This document shows positions 1 through 10,545 of a stretch of 64,000 nucleotides of DNA, in pieces. The translations under genes were made by a program, and so were the position numbers. The stretch lies in assembly GCF_000149955.1 (NCBI RefSeq), contig NC_030988.1:3579665-3643664 (forward strand), written 5' to 3'. Position 1 is the first letter of the stretch; each line of letters begins with the position of its first letter. The notes beneath the pieces are model-generated. The model did not search any database and was not told where the DNA came from. It saw only the letters and a program-made list of their open reading frames with translations. The stretch is from Fusarium oxysporum f. sp. lycopersici 4287 (Eukaryota; Ascomycota; Sordariomycetes; Hypocreales; Nectriaceae).

Positions 1-686
1 GAGCCCATATATGAATGCCACGTATGAGTTAGCGTCGATCTGTTGCAGTAGTGTCGCTCTCGACCAATACAATCCACTATGGTTGAGCTGGCGTGAATAA
101 TGATTTAATCATAGGACGCCGCTATGATGCTACAGTACATAAGCCTCAGATTCCTTTTTTCTTAGCACTTGCAATAACAGTAGTATTATACTTGGCACAC
201 TGTGTAAAAGTTGGTGCATGTGATGCATAAACTAAATACCATATGTGATTGTGACCCTTACTTGCCCCTCATATTACATTTAAGGTTTTCAACTTCTGTA
301 ACTACATGACCGTCGAAGATTGGATCCACGCCGTGGAAATATGGGGGAAAAACCCGTATCTCGTCTGTCGCCAAGCTGGTGCTGTGCATCCAGTGAACCA
401 GGTTATCTCCAGGCTATCCCCTGATTATCCTCATCTGAGTGTCGATCTACGATTCTCGAGTCTTGGACCGCAAAACAGGACTTCCATCAATTAATATGTG
501 TACATACAGAAGAAGTCGTCGCTTGAAACTCATGATGCTCATCGCCAATCACAAACACGGCAACTATACAGTACCATTAAACCCATACGTCATATTATAT
601 CCTGAATTTCTCTGACTAGACTGCAGATAATGAGTTGATTTCAGAATGATAATATTCTTAAGACCATGTCCTTTGTGGCGCCACTG
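1..686. other. no supported gene
   Basis: Moderately AT-rich sequence. Only a 62-codon open frame (306-494) is present. It has no recognisable motif and no intron-extended partner, so I see no supported gene here. Confidence 0.5.
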
Positions 687-1494
687 TCATGCTTCCATGT
701 GTTGGAGGCCAGAAGAACCTTGAAAATAACCTTGTTGATCACTGGTGCTGCTGTCATTGTCATCTGGCCGCGGGGCTGTAGTTATGAGTGTGATGCCCGT
801 ACCCCGATTCTCTGAAGAGGACCTTTGCCATGTCAAGTTATCCACTATTTTATATGCCTGTTTCGCAATGTACTGTTGAATTAGAGTACATATGCAATCG
901 TTATGCCTCAGAATTTCGGATTGGAGTTGGGAAACGTTCTCCTGAAGGTCGTTGTAGCAAGCAGCAAGCAGACTGCTGGTTTTTGGAAGATGCGGGTGAT
1001 AGTTGAGTGGTAACGAAGCTCGGCTCATCCATCAAGCCACCAGCAATTTCACCATGGAAGTAATGCTCTGAAGCTGGGTTTGGGAGAGATGAAGCTTGAG
1101 AACTGGACGAGTTTGTTGGGAAGGATTGATTAGAGGAACTTATCCAATGCCATGAAATGAGGTATTCGGGCAAGTCTTGCCAGGCAAGATCAAAGAAATA
1201 TTGAGTGTCAATAGGTCCATCACTTTCGATTAAAGAAGCAGTTGGGAAGTAGCTGTTTTCTGCTAGGGTTGCCGCAAAAGCCATAATCCGTGTATGATGG
1301 AAATTTTCCTCAATCTCTTTTCGACTTATGCCATGAATTGATGCGTGACACTTGGTGGTTAAGACTTGAGTGGTTAGAGGTGATGAAGTGTGCACAGACA
1401 TTCGAATTAAACGAGTTATGGGACAAAAAAGTAACTTATGGTGCTCCAAATAAGACTTTAGGCCCTGCAGGGCTGCGGCCGTATGGGAAGCCAA
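687..1494 (-). pseudogene. bZIP transcription factor pseudogene (basic region deleted)
   Basis: Two overlapping minus-strand frames (901-1494 and 687-1028) together match the bZIP protein encoded at 2298-3194. The 5' frame matches its N-terminus, sharing the PEYLI-WHWI core followed by a Ser/Asn-rich stretch. The 3' frame matches its C-terminal zipper and tail, with the pattern LQENVSQLQ, then a His/Asp/Cys-rich turn, then IQQYIA. Roughly 110-120 residues present in the intact paralogue are missing between the two parts, including the whole basic DNA-binding region, and the junction also changes frame. This is a deletion-plus-frameshift pseudogene of a local duplication. A short functional protein cannot be excluded without expression data. 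Confidence 0.75.
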
Positions 1495-2297
1495 TTGATC
1501 ATCTTGGTTTGCCTCATGAATTACCCCTACCCCATTATAGACGATGATGGCAAGGCCTGGTTGTTCATCATACTGCGGTGATATACATCCGACTCAGATC
1601 ATCTGATCTGCCTGTTCCATGCTGCCTGCAATTTGTAAACACCATCCTCGATGTCGATCGAAATCGACAGAAGCTGTGCCCGTCAAGGCCGGTTATCCGC
1701 CAAAATATGTCGATGGCCTAGTCGCAGTCTCGACCTTTAATATTGGCTCTCTGCTCGGGGCCGCAATAATTTAACTTTTGACTATGGGTCTTATGACGAT
1801 AGCATGATTTGATATGATCCTGGTGCTCTCTCCAACCCACCCAATTAAAATAATGTTATGGCTCTCTTATTAACAAGACCGCGAGGCTCATTTCTACACA
1901 ATTCCCGACCGTAATTACCGCTCTGAATATTTTCCCTCTATTGGCGCAAAATAAGGTTTTTAATTTGTGTTTGGGATTTTGGGTCGGAAGATAACTGAAG
2001 TAATTCGGAGAAAAGGAAAACTAACTTCTCAGCTCATCTCGTACAACAACAAATTGAGATATGCATATTCGGAAGAGATTGAGGGCCCTCTATCAACAAG
2101 CCCCTCTTTCAACCAAACATGCGCCGCTACTTCACCTCATCTCAAATTCCGCGCACCAAACAAAACACTTCACCTTCATTGCAGACTACAATGTTATTGG
2201 TACCATGATTTCGCCGCGTTATTCCATTACCCCCCGTTACATTCCAGAAGGCCCAGGGAGTTATCTCAGGCGTTATTGCCGTCCTGACACGGACTAA
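1495..2297. other. intergenic region between bZIP copies
   Basis: No gene is supported. Several short plus-strand frames overlap in this AT-rich stretch, with no motifs or splice-linked continuation. It may hold the upstream region of the broken copy and the downstream region of the intact bZIP gene. Confidence 0.4.
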
Positions 2298-3194
2298 TTA
2301 TACCTGTACCCAGCTGCTGGATGATGACTGATTAGATATCAAGCCGTCCACAGATTTGAGTGCTTCACTTGCAACGTATCGTTGAATGAGAGCACATTCA
2401 CAATCGCCATGCCCCAAGAGTTGGGATTTTAGTTGGAAAACCTTCTCTTTTAGGTCGTTGCAGCAAGAAGACAGTTGTTGGTGCCGGTCTTGCAGTTCTT
2501 CCACCTGGGCGGTCAAGGAATCTTGTTCATCCTGCTTGCGAGCACGACATTTGGCAGCAGCCTGCCGGTTTCGCTCCAAGGCCTTCATGTAGCGGTCGTT
2601 CTTAGCCCGGCTCGGCTCGGTTCTCCTCCCTTGCGCATCCTTGGTTTCACAAAGCAGCCGCCTGCTTCTCGTCTTTTTACCTGGCTTAATCCCCTTGGAA
2701 GACTCCAATGTTAAGTTAGACAGGCTCGAGTCTAGAAAAATGGCGTCGGTTGGGCTTCTCTGGCTGTTATGATGGTTTTCTGAACCGTCAGGTGTCGTGT
2801 CCCAGGTTGAGGGAGCTTGTGCTGTTGAACGATTGTATCCATTATATTGCTGGATAGTAGAGGATATGGACAATGCAGAGGATGGATTTGAAGCGTTCTC
2901 TAGACTCGCCTCTGCCAACCCACTACCAATGATATCATCTTTGATGTGGTACCCCGAGGATGGAGTCGAGAGATATAACGCTTCGGAATTGGACGAGTTC
3001 ATCGTGGAAGAAGCAGTTGATGAAACAATCCAATGCCATGGAATCAGATATTCCGGCATATCTCCCCGAGCGCAATGAAAATAAGACTGGTCTTGAGCGG
3101 ACCCATCCCAGTCAACAAGGGAAGCCATGTCAAAGTCGGAATATCGAGACTTTTCTGAAGATGTAAAAATAAAGCCTGCCGCGATCTTTTTCAC
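2298..3194 (-). CDS. bZIP transcription factor (Atf/CREB-like)
   Basis: Single-exon 298-residue protein. A Ser/Thr/Asn-rich N-terminal half precedes a Lys/Arg stretch (around residue 170). The bZIP follows near residues 200-265: the basic core NRQAAAKCR fits the family signature N-x7-R, and hydrophobic heptads form the zipper. The C-terminal tail has the GHGDCECALIQRY pattern common in filamentous-ascomycete Atf1/CREB-like proteins. Known for the family: it binds CRE-like palindromes as a dimer in the nucleus, often in stress responses. An alternative start is the Met about 23 residues in, but homology to the pseudogene at 687-1494 extends slightly upstream of it. The next gene upstream, on the same strand, is the CBM21 protein at 3905-4603. 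A related bZIP lies at 19915-20787. Confidence 0.85.
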   Translation of the reverse strand: MKKIAAGFIFTSSEKSRYSDFDMASLVDWDGSAQDQSYFHCARGDMPEYLIPWHWIVSSTASSTMNSSNSEALYLSTPSSGYHIKDDIIGSGLAEASLENASNPSSALSISSTIQQYNGYNRSTAQAPSTWDTTPDGSENHHNSQRSPTDAIFLDSSLSNLTLESSKGIKPGKKTRSRRLLCETKDAQGRRTEPSRAKNDRYMKALERNRQAAAKCRARKQDEQDSLTAQVEELQDRHQQLSSCCNDLKEKVFQLKSQLLGHGDCECALIQRYVASEALKSVDGLISNQSSSSSWVQV

Positions 3195-3904
3195 AGATAC
3201 TTAAGACTTCAGACCAAATCTGAAATCTTAGATGACCAAACCTGTGTCAAAGGCAGTTTCAGAGCGGCGTGGGTTAATTCGCGAGAACGAAGGGTACAAA
3301 AAGGTGCAAGTTGACTCAGCCACCAGGAAACGAGAGCAACTTGAAGCAGCTGAGTGCTCACTCCGGGGATAAAACCATCGACCGCTGCATGAAGCCATAG
3401 ATCCTTTACTCTTTTTATTCTAGGACTGGCAAAGGCCAGGGTCCCCGCTTCGATTTCAGGGGTCGCCTTAACCCCAACGCAACCTTGAGTGAAGGTCTGA
3501 CCATGCTTTTTATGGTACGTGCGGCGACATGCGATAACTCTCAGCTCTCATATCTTATGAGCTGTTATCTCTATATGCCCAAAGATAATCGCCAAGATAC
3601 AAGGTGGAGCATCACACATATGGCACCTCTAAATCGTGAAATTCAGTCGTGATCTGCGTCACATCAGATCACCGCAATCCTGAGTTCTTGATGAACTAAA
3701 GGACTCATGACAGTGATATGACATCGCATGGTTACCTTAAAAATCTGCAGACTACTGTATGCAGGCTACGATCTATAGGCTTTGATGAAGCCATAAAAAC
3801 GAGTTATCAGGTAATGATCTGATGCCGGCCGTTAGCCGCCCCCCACACGTGGAAATTATTGCTTCACTTAAATTCTTTGTGACTAAGCTAAAAATAAGGG
3901 ATAA
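3195..3904. promoter_or_regulatory. intergenic, presumed bZIP promoter region
   Basis: This 710-bp gap lies between two minus-strand genes. It must contain the promoter of the bZIP gene and the 3' end of the CBM21 gene. I see no distinct TATA box or repeat that I would call. Confidence 0.35.
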
Positions 3905-4603
3905 CTAATCAGCTTTTCTTCTAAAGTCCACAGCGAAGTTAATCTCTGAATTGTTGTCCCAGTACTCCTGACCATTCACAGCATATCGCACGCAAAAGAA
4001 CAGAGGATTCAGGACGAACTCATCCAGATCAGACATGGCAATCCCGAAAACGAATTTGTCATACTCTTGCCCCTCTCTAGTCCTCGCCGCACGGTAATAA
4101 TACGCCGGCGTCTCTGAGATGGTCTTCCAATAATCCCGCGTAAAACGGCAAACAATGGATTTCTCAAAGGCCAAGTTGGCTACTGCGACGAAGCCAAAGA
4201 GAGCCAGATGGCGCCCTGAAAAGTAGAGCCTTTCTACTCTCACAGGCATCGACTTTCGGGTGCTGTCATTTTCGGGAAAGTTGAGTGCGACAGCCTCCCA
4301 TCGAGGCTGTTTGATAATTTGACTGCTGGCTAGATGTTTATGCACGGTTGAGATTTCGTACGCAGATGATCCAGTCTTCCAAATGTTGGCAGGCTTGTCG
4401 GACTTGAAAAAGTAACAGACTTGTTCCAGCTGCGAGTGGAAATCAACAGTCTTGGGTAAAGCTGGCTTTCCCTCGCCACCGCGATGACCACGGTCACTGC
4501 ACATGCGTAGAGCTGGATGAGACTGCCACCAAGTCTCTTTATTTTTCTTAGGGGTCATTCTTTCATTCATGTGTGATAGCTTCGCTATAGCTGGGACGCT
4601 CAT
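3905..4603 (-). CDS. CBM21-domain protein phosphatase 1 regulatory subunit-like protein
   Basis: The 232-residue protein carries a C-terminal CBM21 (glycogen/starch-binding) domain from about residue 115. Signature blocks are VRVERLYFSG, FEKSIVCRFTRDYWKTISE and VNGQEYWDNN. Near residue 51, KTVDF fits the RVxF motif by which targeting subunits dock on PP1. Known for the family (yeast Gac1, animal PPP1R3): these proteins bring PP1 to glycogen particles and so promote glycogen synthase dephosphorylation. Here the substrate role is inferred. It is shorter than usual and nearly all domain. The paralogue at 28500-29540 shares the same motif order with a longer N-terminus, so an unrecognised upstream exon is possible. 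No intron is needed in the visible frame. Confidence 0.8.
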   Translation of the reverse strand: MSVPAIAKLSHMNERMTPKKNKETWWQSHPALRMCSDRGHRGGEGKPALPKTVDFHSQLEQVCYFFKSDKPANIWKTGSSAYEISTVHKHLASSQIIKQPRWEAVALNFPENDSTRKSMPVRVERLYFSGRHLALFGFVAVANLAFEKSIVCRFTRDYWKTISETPAYYYRAARTREGQEYDKFVFGIAMSDLDEFVLNPLFFCVRYAVNGQEYWDNNSEINFAVDFRRKAD

Positions 4604-7064
4604 ACTGTGAGTCTTGCCTCCATAGGTGGAAATGTGGCTCAGTGAAGAATATTAACTCCAACAGAAGGACAATGGTGAAATGCATGAGCTTACGGACAAA
4701 CTGTTGAGCTGCCCTGTCTGAGAGGAATTTGACTAAGGGTCATGTGCTGAGGATTATATAAAAGTCCGGAGACTGCTTTTTTGCTGGTCCTGTAATATAT
4801 GACAAACTCCGAAATCCACGAGCAGTTCCTTGGAGGTTGGTAACTCGGCAGACCTTCTGATCGGGAAGCCGGGCTTCGGTGACATAATGAAGCATGGGTA
4901 GTGGTCTCATATCGATCTGACAACTTTATTTACTAACTTTGGACGTCTCGCGCTTTCGGGCTATGTGCACTGATTCAATATTAATGTAACCACACAGATT
5001 CCCCTCACGATCATCACCGTCAGCGCTAGGATCATCAGATCATGCTGACCAGCCAATCACTACTTTACGTCCTGATCACAGTACTCACACGCAAGATTCC
5101 AGTCCGTGCTAGCATTTTGCCGACCCACCACAATCCCTGGACCCTGGAGCATTCACTAAACCCCGCCATTGTATGCACCCAGTGCATCTCAGCCGCAAAT
5201 TTTTGCGATTGCAACATGCTCTGATCGGCGAGTTGGAAGAGAGAGAATATGATTCTCGACTCTGAGGGTAGGTGAATCTTAGAGGCTGCAATCTCCTGAT
5301 TTTATATCAACAGAGCATCATGATATGACCGGGTCATCGATACTCAAACGATGAGGCTCGTGATTAAGGTTCTGTATGGATATGGCCTCACTTCATAATG
5401 GCACCAGCAGCCACTGGATCATGGGACTCCAGGCTCGATTCTAGCCGGCCGTATTCCTCCAAGTATCTGGCAAATGAGCATAAATTTCATTCATCTCGAC
5501 TGGAGATTTGTTCAACTCGACTTTTTTCAGTCAACATACCAGATTTCACTACAGTTTAGGTCTGAAATTATTCTCCTACGTTGGGCATTGACTAGCCCCT
5601 CCTGAACCCTCTACTGTTACAAACTCTATCAGAACTTAACTGTACTGTGTGGTCAAGGGATTGCTGGTCGCCGGCTGCATTGCGGATCGGTTTGAGTGTC
5701 TAGCCTATCCTCCTGCAAAAGCTGCGAACTATCCCATACGCATTTAAGATTTGTCCTGGCCGTTGATCTGACCAATAATCGATGTCCGCACTGAACTATA
5801 TAACAAGCTTAACCCAATAACGGGCCTGGAGAGGCCTCCCTATGGCGTTGTCTAGGAAGCGGGGGTAGGCGAACCGCATCTCGGGAGTGTCACAATCTCT
5901 ACAGCCCACCGCCGACACGTTAATGTTCATCGATGAAGAATGTGGGCGGCCCTGTGTGCCAAAATGACTACCTGTTCAGAGGGACACTAAGAAAAAAGGA
6001 CATGCATTTTCTCCAAAACACGACTCTTATTATAAAACAAGCCAATATCCTCGTTGCTTCCAGGATAACCAAGAAAATAATGCTTTGCATATCTCACGCA
6101 TCGAAACACAACCCATACAGACCTCACGAATGTAAGAATTCTAGGTCGTTACAGCTAGGATCTTCGTGTCTGGGCGTCATGAAGGAAACCTGGCAGGAGT
6201 GACGGCATTACCTACATATACATAAGCGGCGATCAAAAAGTCTCTTTACCAGTGACTAAAACATACTAGCCAGGCACCAGCTCTTATGAGAAGGGGTGAA
6301 AAAAAAATAAAAAATAAAAAATAAAAAATAAAAAATAGAATAAGAAGACTTTCGAGGATTATATTGTCACCTTATTGCTGTAAGGATCAGAAGTCGGACT
6401 AGAGTGGGGCTGAGGGGCATTTGATCGAGATTACAGAGAACGAGAAAGAAGTCGACATTGACAGACGGTGCTTGAAGCCCGTACCCACGTGAGTACAGTA
6501 TAAATCATCCCCCTATATCTTCATCTAGCTTGGACTTACTGGATGGTTTCTCTTATTAAAATCTCAAAGCAATCTTGAGAGAAACGATTAAAATGAACAA
6601 GTGATTACTAACACTGTAAAAGCGGTACATAGGTGCTTATTAACACAAATCAATGTCAGATCAACAATTAGGGGAGTTGATGGTATTGCTGGAGTCTAGA
6701 CCATTCTTCTCATCTTTTTCAAAGTTTATTGTACCGTATCAAATCTACGTAGTATTCGACCCCCTTCTGAAAGGGGCACCAGATGACCCTCCAAGACTGT
6801 TCACCACCACCCTACCTGAGTCCGATTTATCAGAATGGTGGGAATAGCTCAGCCAACTTGTAGGGCCCATGGCTGAAGGAAAGGGTGAATTAAACGGCGG
6901 GGCCCGACGGCCGCAGGGGTGATGGATTTCGCATAAGAAATATGACAAGCAAACCATCAACATCGTCCGTCGAACAGCAATACTACATTGCTCAAGTTCC
7001 TTTTTAATTTTATCGTCCGTCTTACGCATATCGCTTGCGTAAACTATTTACAACCAGTTCCTTT
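4604..7064. other. intergenic region, no supported gene
   Basis: A long stretch with scattered frames of 60-94 codons on both strands. None has a motif or a convincing splice continuation. It contains a small A-rich tandem repeat near 6300 and, at its end, the presumed promoter of the bHLH gene. Confidence 0.45.
6299..6337. repeat. (AAAAAAT)n microsatellite
   Basis: About five tandem copies of an A6T-type unit are directly visible. Confidence 0.9.
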
Positions 7065-8057
7065 ATGGCCACCTACGATTATGCGACTGATCTTGGTGGG
7101 CTTTACTGGAATAAGGAAGACAGCCTAGTCGAGGTGCGTAGAGGCTGCTACCAACCCGGTTCCACCTCTAGGTGACATTCAATTTGCTTCCATTCTGGCC
7201 CTTCTGTTATTGAGACCAAATCATTATTTTGATCTCATAGCATCTAACATTCCTCGTGTCGGTTATCGCTAACAACCCGCAGCCGTCTTTTGACTCTGTC
7301 CTCAACCAATCCAGTCAAGGTAGGAAGCCTCCCAACGTTATAATGTCTCATTTGACGCTCATACAGCTTAGACACCCTTTTAGTCGACACTCCATGTGGA
7401 ACCAAGGCATACGATCTTTCGACAGCTTACACTGATCCAGTATTTGCATCATTTCAAGCCTTGACGGCTTCGCCCTTTGTTGAACCGTGCACATCCGATT
7501 TTGCCTTCTCTAATGTCGGCTCATCTGTAGGCATTGACGAAATCGTCGTTCAGTCGGGTTATACGGCAGGATTTGAGACTATGGAAGGAAATTCCACCGG
7601 TGCCACGTCTGGCACAGATGAGAAGACAATCTCGGCTCACTTACCCAAGGAAAATAGCATCAGGGACAACTGCGACGACAACTGCCAAAACAGCGAGGGG
7701 TCCCTAAACCCGCGCGCAGAGGTCAAATTGCGTGCAGCATCTCGCAAGCCAAAGATATCTCGAAAGAAGCCAGCTATTGACCCAAACACCCAGCAAGCTC
7801 GCGAGTGCCACAATAACATCGAGAAACAGTATCGGACCCGTTTGAAGTTGCGCTTCGAAAAGTTGCTCACGGTACTGCAAGCCTCACGGTGGGAAGACGA
7901 GAGCTCAAGAGAGGTAAAGTCTTTGGAAATGAACTATTGCGTTAGCAGAGGCGACGTTTTAGATGCTGCGAGCCAGCACATTTTAGATTTGGAGAAAGAA
8001 AACAAACGGCTTTCATGCAAAATCAAAGAGCTCAGTCAGGGTTTGATGGTTGGTTAG
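7065..8057 (+). CDS. basic helix-loop-helix transcription factor (3 exons)
   Basis: Proposed exons are 7065-7133, 7283-7319 and 7372-8057, giving 792 nt or 263 residues. Intron 1 (149 bp) starts GTGCGT and ends after a CTAAC branch site and CAG. Intron 2 (52 bp) is GTAGGA to TTAG. The joined frame reads from MATYDYATDLGG through DTLLVDTPCG into the long exon without a stop. The bHLH lies near residues 170-245: HNNIEKQYR is the basic/helix 1 block, and RGDVLDAASQHILDLEKEN gives helix 2 running into a short coiled coil. Family members bind E-box DNA as dimers in the nucleus. The extended loop containing SSREVKSLEM is unusual. No target pathway can be named from context. Confidence 0.75.
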
Positions 8058-8929
8058 GAAAAATCAAGTCTGGATAAAAGCCTCCCCGACTTAAGGCTGC
8101 GTGGTCGGTGACTTATAGCTCGTATGTGCACTGGACTCGATAATTAGATGGATGACGGTTTAAGGACATTACTTACTGGGGCTTGTATAGGAAAATTAAT
8201 TGACGCAGCTTTGTAAGCCAGCCATGCCTAAAGAATGCCCTTTATAGCTTGTGTCCCGTAGATAAGCAGTGAGTAGACCGAGGAGGTGTCAGTACCTGGT
8301 GTCAGTATCGGTTGCTTGTGACATGGGTCTGGGTCGGCTGATACACCACCAGGGATCAGCTAAAACAAGAGCTTCCGTCTGGAATAGGAGGTGCATACAC
8401 CCAAGGAGAATTCTGGTCTATAACCGCAAGGGCGCAAGGGCGAACAAGTTGATCACCGGAGCCCAATAAGACCAGTGAGCAAGGCATTTACGACATTTAC
8501 AGTTCTATCATGCTTCAATAAAAAGTTCGACTTGCACCACCACCAGACCCCGACACTCGACTGCCCTTGTGCTAGCGTGCCGTCTGTATGGTAGTCAAGT
8601 CTAAGTTGTCAGGGTCCAGATCTAGAACCTATGAATCAGAAGATTAAATGCGAAACCAATTAAGGCAAGGAAGGATTTACCATGGAACAAGGCGTAGTGA
8701 GAAACGACTAGGCTAGGTATGAACAAGAAGTTGCATTTGTGGGCACAAACCTTTTATCTAACGTACCAACCCTGCAACTTCACCACTTCGTGATCCTGGC
8801 ACGTTCTCTTTTGGGTCCGGATTAACACTTGGCTCGTTATTTACGGTATGAGAGGAACCAGGATATTCGCACCGTCTATGCATGGATGCTGCCGTCACAA
8901 TATGGACAATGAATATGTATAATACAAAC
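8058..8929. other. intergenic region, no supported gene
   Basis: No coding frame with support was seen. The stretch lies between convergent genes (bHLH on plus, RING on minus) and so should hold both 3' ends. Confidence 0.45.
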
Positions 8930-9633
8930 CTACACATGCCCTAATGTAGAAGCATCATCTGCCCGATGATCCGATACATGCGCTTGGCTTGGCCTGTGCA
9001 GCACAGGCTTGGATGATGTAAAATTAACTGCGCATATGGGGCATGTATCATGTTTCGTAAGGTACCACGTAGCAATACAATTTGAGTGGAAAGTATGCTC
9101 ACACACCAGGTGACGAACCATATCAGTATCCTGAATACCCTCTAGGCATATCGCACTAAACAGGGAGGTGAGTGATCAGTCAAGTACTTCTTACAATAAA
9201 TAAGAAAAGAGGACGTACCACGTCATGTCCGAACTCAGCATCGCCCAAGAGACGTGCGCTCCGTCTATAAGCTCCCGTCTCATGTCTTTGCTTGTCTTTT
9301 GGGGAGCAATAGCATCTAGATGAGGCAAATCTCTATCTTCAATGCTGGTGGATTCTGTCGATGCAGATCTCTGGGAGGTGCTAGGCCCTTCTGCGCCTGC
9401 AATCCTGCCATATCTCACCAACCCATATAATCTATATTGGTATTAGGCGACTGAATAAGTACGAGTTTCCAATGCTTTAGAAATATATACCTCGGAATAC
9501 ACATGAGAAATAAAATCACCACAAGTAAAAGTGGCATTGCCATGACTGGGAGCCATCCCAGTAGTATATGTTTTGAATCTCGGTTATCAGAGTTCAGAGT
9601 GGTAACGGGAGAGGTATTGCTTATCGCAGGCAT
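8930..9633 (-). CDS. membrane-anchored RING-H2 finger protein, putative E3 ubiquitin ligase (3 exons)
   Basis: Proposed exons on the minus strand are 9491-9633, 9219-9431 and 8930-9155, giving 582 nt or 193 residues. Introns of 59 bp and 63 bp have GT and AG ends and restore one open frame. Exon 1 encodes a hydrophobic transmembrane segment near residues 26-48. The second splice completes a Cys codon, giving CAIC at the start of a RING-H2 domain; the rest follows as CEHTFHSNC, an ATW and CPIC. All eight zinc ligands are therefore present in C3H2C3 order. Family knowledge: such proteins are membrane-bound E3 ligases that recruit E2 enzymes. The short tail after the RING has no motif. Substrate and membrane are unknown. 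Confidence 0.78.
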
Positions 9634-9841
9634 GACCTCTACGTGTAGGGCGTATCAAAGGAGTCTGTGCCTTCCAAGCAAAGGCACACAGGCAGCCGAC
9701 AGAGTTTATGTGCTTGGAATAATTCCAAACATGGCAGGTCCTGTATAGCCTGGCCTTACCTTTTAGTTTGGGTCAAGAGCGTCATGTCCCTCTCGGTTGG
9801 ATCCGCCCTATGATCTGATGGACATAGTCGCCACGTCATCC

Positions 9842-10186
9842 TCAAAAATTAGTCAAAAAGACTATCTCTTCGAGCGGCACAAGACTGTAACAGGTCACTC
9901 GACCCACTTCATCCCAGCTATTCGTATAGCAAACCCAGTTTTCTACTAGCCAAACAAGCAGAAACTGCTGGAATAGCAGCAGTGGCTCTGGGGGTAAAGA
10001 CTCTATCCGAAATGACCGATCTGGTAGATGAACGGGCCTGAAGTTGTAGCCACGATCAGGAACTGGGTTATTGACTGGTCGGCATGTGATATCAGTCGGC
10101 TGATCACGGAGGTTATGATCTACTCGAATGAAGCTATTGTCATCATACACGTTGGCTGCTTGGCTAGAGAGTTGTTCGATATCCAT
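9842..10186 (-). pseudogene. piggyBac-like transposase N-terminal fragment (tentative)
   Basis: A 114-codon minus-strand frame starting at an ATG at 10186. The block LPPEPLLLFQQF followed by a YTNSW motif resembles the segment that precedes the DDE core of fungal piggyBac-like (DDE_Tnp_1_7) transposases. No catalytic region follows and the frame ends in AT-rich sequence, so this would be a truncated relic. The match is from memory of the pattern only. It could also be an unrelated orphan reading frame. Confidence 0.35.
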
Positions 10187-10545
10187 GACAGCTCATTGAA
10201 TGGATTGTATGACAATTTCAGCGGGGTCGGTTTCGCTAACGCTTGAAGTCACTACCATGTACCCCTGGTTGCGTGGGGGCCGTGTGGGGCTCAGTACGGA
10301 GGTGTTGCCTTACACCAGTCAAAGGGATACGTAGATAGGAAAGAAGTATATCTTGAGGTGCTATCCTTAGGGTTTTGCACAGGATCCAGATATTTGAAAT
10401 AACGTCCGTCACCCAAAGACTGGCCACCCCCACAGACCGGCGACCTCACTTTTAACCCAGCCACCCAATTTATATGTACTTTAAACAGTCATAACTCTAC
10501 CAATTTAATTCCAATTAATTTCAAACTAACGCCAATCAATTCAAA

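Noticed and set aside
306..494. 62-codon plus-strand frame
   Set aside because: No motif, no splice partners, similar in length to chance frames nearby.
7914..7945. Possible extra 32-bp intron inside the bHLH loop (GTAAAG to TTAG)
   Set aside because: Too short for a fungal intron, and removal would shift the frame before helix 2.
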